Assembly: GCA_009936895.1 (NCBI GenBank)
Contig: JAACDS010000197.1
Coordinates: forward strand, 1 to 22,087
DNA from: Pseudomonadota bacterium
GTDB taxonomy: Bacteria > Pseudomonadota > Gammaproteobacteria > Pseudomonadales > Azotimanducaceae
DNA: 22,087 nucleotides
Direction of reading: 5' to 3'
The notes below the pieces were generated by a model, which saw nothing but the letters and a program-made list of their open reading frames with translations, was not told the DNA's origin and did no database searches. Numbering within the stretch: the first letter of the stretch is position 1; the number at the start of each line of letters is the position of its first letter. The translations under genes were made by a program, and so were the position numbers. This document shows positions 21,554 to 22,087 of the stretch, in pieces.

Positions 21554-22087
21554 ATGAATCAAAATCACCGCAAACCATTGCCGAATTCGAAGCTCGACTA
21601 CTTTGACACTTGCGCAGCCATTGAAGCGATCAAACCCGGTGCCTATGCCGGCCTGCCCTACACCTCCAAAGTACTGGCGGAAAATCTCGTTCGGCGCTGC
21701 GATGCGGAGCATCTCACCGCGGCGTTGACGCAGATTATTGAGCGCAAGCGGGATTTGGATTTTCCGTGGTTTCCTGCCCGGGTTGTCTGCCACGATATTC
21801 TCGGCCAAACCGCTCTGGTGGATTTGGCCGGCTTGCGGGACGCAATTGCGGCCAAGGGTGGCGATCCGTCCAAGGTAAACCCTGTGGTACCCACCCAGTT
21901 GATCGTCGATCACTCACTTGCCGTTGAGCATGCCGGTTTTGAAGAGGGCGCTTTTGAAAAAAATCGTGCCATTGAAGACCGTCGCAACGACGACCGCTTT
22001 CACTTCATCAACTGGACCAAGACCGCCTTTGAAAATGTGGATGTTATCCCTCCGGGCAACGGCATCATGCACCAGATCAACCTGGAA
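21554..22087 (+). CDS. acnD: Fe/S-dependent 2-methylisocitrate dehydratase AcnD, N-terminal part
   Basis: The gene starts with ATG at 21554 and runs off the window after 178 codons with no stop. The translated start MNQNHRKPLPNSKLDYFDT and the segments AGLPYTSKVLAENLVRRCD, RKRDLDFPWFPARVVCHDIL, GQTALVDLAGLRDAIAAKGG, PTQLIVDHSLAVEHAGF and VDVIPPGNGIMHQINLE match the aconitase-family AcnD. AcnD works with PrpF in the 2-methylcitrate cycle that degrades propionyl-CoA, dehydrating 2-methylcitrate. These segments resemble AcnD more than AcnA, although AcnA is its relative. The ligands of the 4Fe-4S cluster lie beyond the edge. AcnD usually follows prpB and prpC; here the preceding gene is a GNAT enzyme 64 bases away, with a weak ribosome site (GAAG). 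Confidence 0.9.
   Translation, partial: MNQNHRKPLPNSKLDYFDTCAAIEAIKPGAYAGLPYTSKVLAENLVRRCDAEHLTAALTQIIERKRDLDFPWFPARVVCHDILGQTALVDLAGLRDAIAAKGGDPSKVNPVVPTQLIVDHSLAVEHAGFEEGAFEKNRAIEDRRNDDRFHFINWTKTAFENVDVIPPGNGIMHQINLE

Noticed and set aside
1..22087. A variant genetic code with TAA read as glutamine
   Set aside because: Other genes end at TAA at their expected family lengths (for example tusE, mnmA and moaD) and no other internal TAA was seen, so general reassignment is unlikely.
1..22087. A new defence, mobile or secondary-metabolite system
   Set aside because: All but two of the genes belong to known housekeeping families, and those two (a PA4642-like protein and a GNAT enzyme) do not form a system with their neighbours that I can support.

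Overview
The window is a stretch of gammaproteobacterial chromosome of medium GC content. It is dense in housekeeping genes, with no RNA genes, prophage, insertion sequence or CRISPR array that I can see. The gene blocks resemble the order I remember from Pseudomonas and its relatives: ftsK-lolA-rarA-serS-cysG facing tusDCBE, then aat-bpt-infA facing clpS-clpA, then cspD-icd, then mnmA-purB. The usual neighbours trxB, crcB and hflD are absent from their expected places. A moaC-moaD-moaE operon sits between icd and mnmA. I cannot name the genus.

Layout: 1-474 is the 3' end of an RND efflux pump gene. 499-1862 is tusD-tusC-tusB-tusE (+), the sulfur relay for tRNA 2-thiouridine. 1876-9013 is a leftward run of cysG, serS, rarA, lolA and ftsK. 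Rightward from 9136 come a small PA4642-like gene, aat, bpt and infA. Leftward clpA and clpS follow, then rightward cspD, leftward icd (monomeric NADP isocitrate dehydrogenase), leftward moaC/moaD/moaE, and rightward mnmA, purB, a GNAT acetyltransferase and the 5' part of acnD, cut by the window edge.

Two pathways recur. TusBCD and TusE hand persulfide sulfur to MnmA, and both ends of that relay are here. Aat and Bpt add destabilising leucine or phenylalanine to protein N-termini, ClpS recognises them and ClpA unfolds the substrates for ClpP, so most of the N-degron pathway lies within about 4.5 kb.

The most striking observation is in that cluster. clpA has a single in-frame TAA where other ClpA proteins have a glutamine, and 75 well-conserved C-terminal residues follow in the same frame. 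Nearby, cspD has no ATG/GTG/TTG at its expected start, only an ACG at good distance from a strong Shine-Dalgarno. Both are one-base differences and could be real mutations, unusual expression signals or errors in the sequence. Other points of interest are a palindrome filling the spacer of a candidate icd promoter, a long hairpin in the icd leader, two degenerate 12-14 bp minisatellites (one encoding the C-terminal tail of Aat) and an insertion in CysG. I found no convincing new multigene system.
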